Shown piece by piece: positions 63,697 through 64,000 of a stretch of 64,000 nt of DNA. Below the pieces are notes generated by a model, which was given only the letters and a program-made list of their open reading frames with translations, searched no databases and was not told the DNA's origin. The DNA lies in NCBI GenBank assembly GCA_037439425.1, contig JBBIWA010000009.1, forward strand, positions 1-64,000, written 5' to 3'. Position numbers and translations under genes: made by a program. How positions within the stretch are numbered: the stretch's first letter is position 1; every line of letters begins with the position of its first letter. The DNA comes from JBBIWA01 sp037439425 (lineage in GTDB: Bacteria; Acidobacteriota; Blastocatellia; RBC074).

Positions 63697-64000
63697 ATGA
63701 TCTTGATCGTCGGCCTGGGCAATCCTGGCCCTCAGTATCAATGGACACGCCACAATTGCGGCTTTATGGTGGTTGATGAATTAGCGCGGCGAGCCGGCTG
63801 TCAGGTGCGCACGCCTCAGTGCCAGGCTTTGACTGCGCGCGCGCGCGCTGGCGAAAAAGAGGTGTTGCTGGTTAAGCCGCAGACCTTTATGAATCTGAGC
63901 GGCGTGGCTGTCAAAGCGCTGATGGTCAGCTATGGGATAGTTGAGGCAGCCTCCGTACTGGCTATCAGCGATGATCTCGCTTTGCCGTTTGGCAAGCTGC
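63697..64000 (+). CDS. pth: Peptidyl-tRNA hydrolase, partial
   Basis: Releases peptides from stalled peptidyl-tRNA for tRNA recycling. The visible part reads MILIVGLGNPGPQYQWTRHN (catalytic His in TRHN), GFMVVDELARRAG and VLLVKPQTFMNLSGVAV, then ISDDLALPFGKL at the window edge. Its place behind rplY is conserved in many bacteria. Confidence 0.93.
   Translation, partial: MILIVGLGNPGPQYQWTRHNCGFMVVDELARRAGCQVRTPQCQALTARARAGEKEVLLVKPQTFMNLSGVAVKALMVSYGIVEAASVLAISDDLALPFGKL

Overview
The window looks like chromosomal DNA of an Acidobacteriota bacterium, probably class Blastocatellia. The best single clue is a 748-residue VWFA-related protein of the kind named for Acidobacteria (TIGR03436). The zinc-ribbon/FHA/serine-threonine kinase proteins, Uma2 nucleases, DUF4380, long TPR proteins and many intergenic hairpin repeats agree with this. 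The placement is an inference from gene content, not a computed phylogeny.

Layout. 1-1162: a decayed IscB (RRXRR/HNH) element on the minus strand. Its nuclease has lost the HNH middle, but the structured RNA region (HEARO/omega-RNA type) upstream still looks intact. It interrupts the 3' end of an ADP-ribosylation/crystallin J1-like gene that follows pfkA. 2500-14738: a fatty-acid beta-oxidation operon, starting with a perfect 22-bp FadR-type operator and a FadR-like TetR regulator, then acyl-CoA ligase, flavin reductase-like protein, FadN-type fusion, Uma2 protein, thiolase, acyl-CoA dehydrogenase, amidohydrolase and MBL hydrolase, closed by an intrinsic terminator. 14800-20662: envelope genes, with a zinc-ribbon/SPOR protein, a membrane-anchored PGRP-type amidase and an actin-like ATPase in a row. 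20722-24271: a histidine kinase and an NtrC-type regulator, each broken by one in-frame stop. 24385-32560: DUF4380 protein, ThiG, molybdenum hydroxylase, ROK kinase, PilZ protein and three broken genes (HicB-like, gluconate 2-dehydrogenase subunit 3-like, DUF4870-like). 32967-43532: the acidobacterial VWFA protein, a repeat array, an ABC-transporter fragment, three alkaline-phosphatase-superfamily genes and an alpha/beta hydrolase. 43681-51635: secreted protein, RDD, DUF971, DUF1232 and Uma2 proteins, an RluD-type synthase and a coiled-coil methyltransferase. 51691-60841: glycosyltransferase, CmoB-like methyltransferase, zinc-ribbon/kinase/FHA pair, pseudopilin-like protein, TPR protein and CAP protein. 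60908-64000: the conserved housekeeping run ispE, tRNA-Gln, prs, rplY, pth.

Two themes stand out. First, gene decay is frequent: at least eight broken genes carry nonsense changes, frameshifts or truncations. Second, intergenic spaces are filled with several families of short inverted-repeat units. In two places these have entered reading frames (the J1-like gene at 1019-1075 and the RluD N-terminus), and they also lie at the ends of the IscB remnant.
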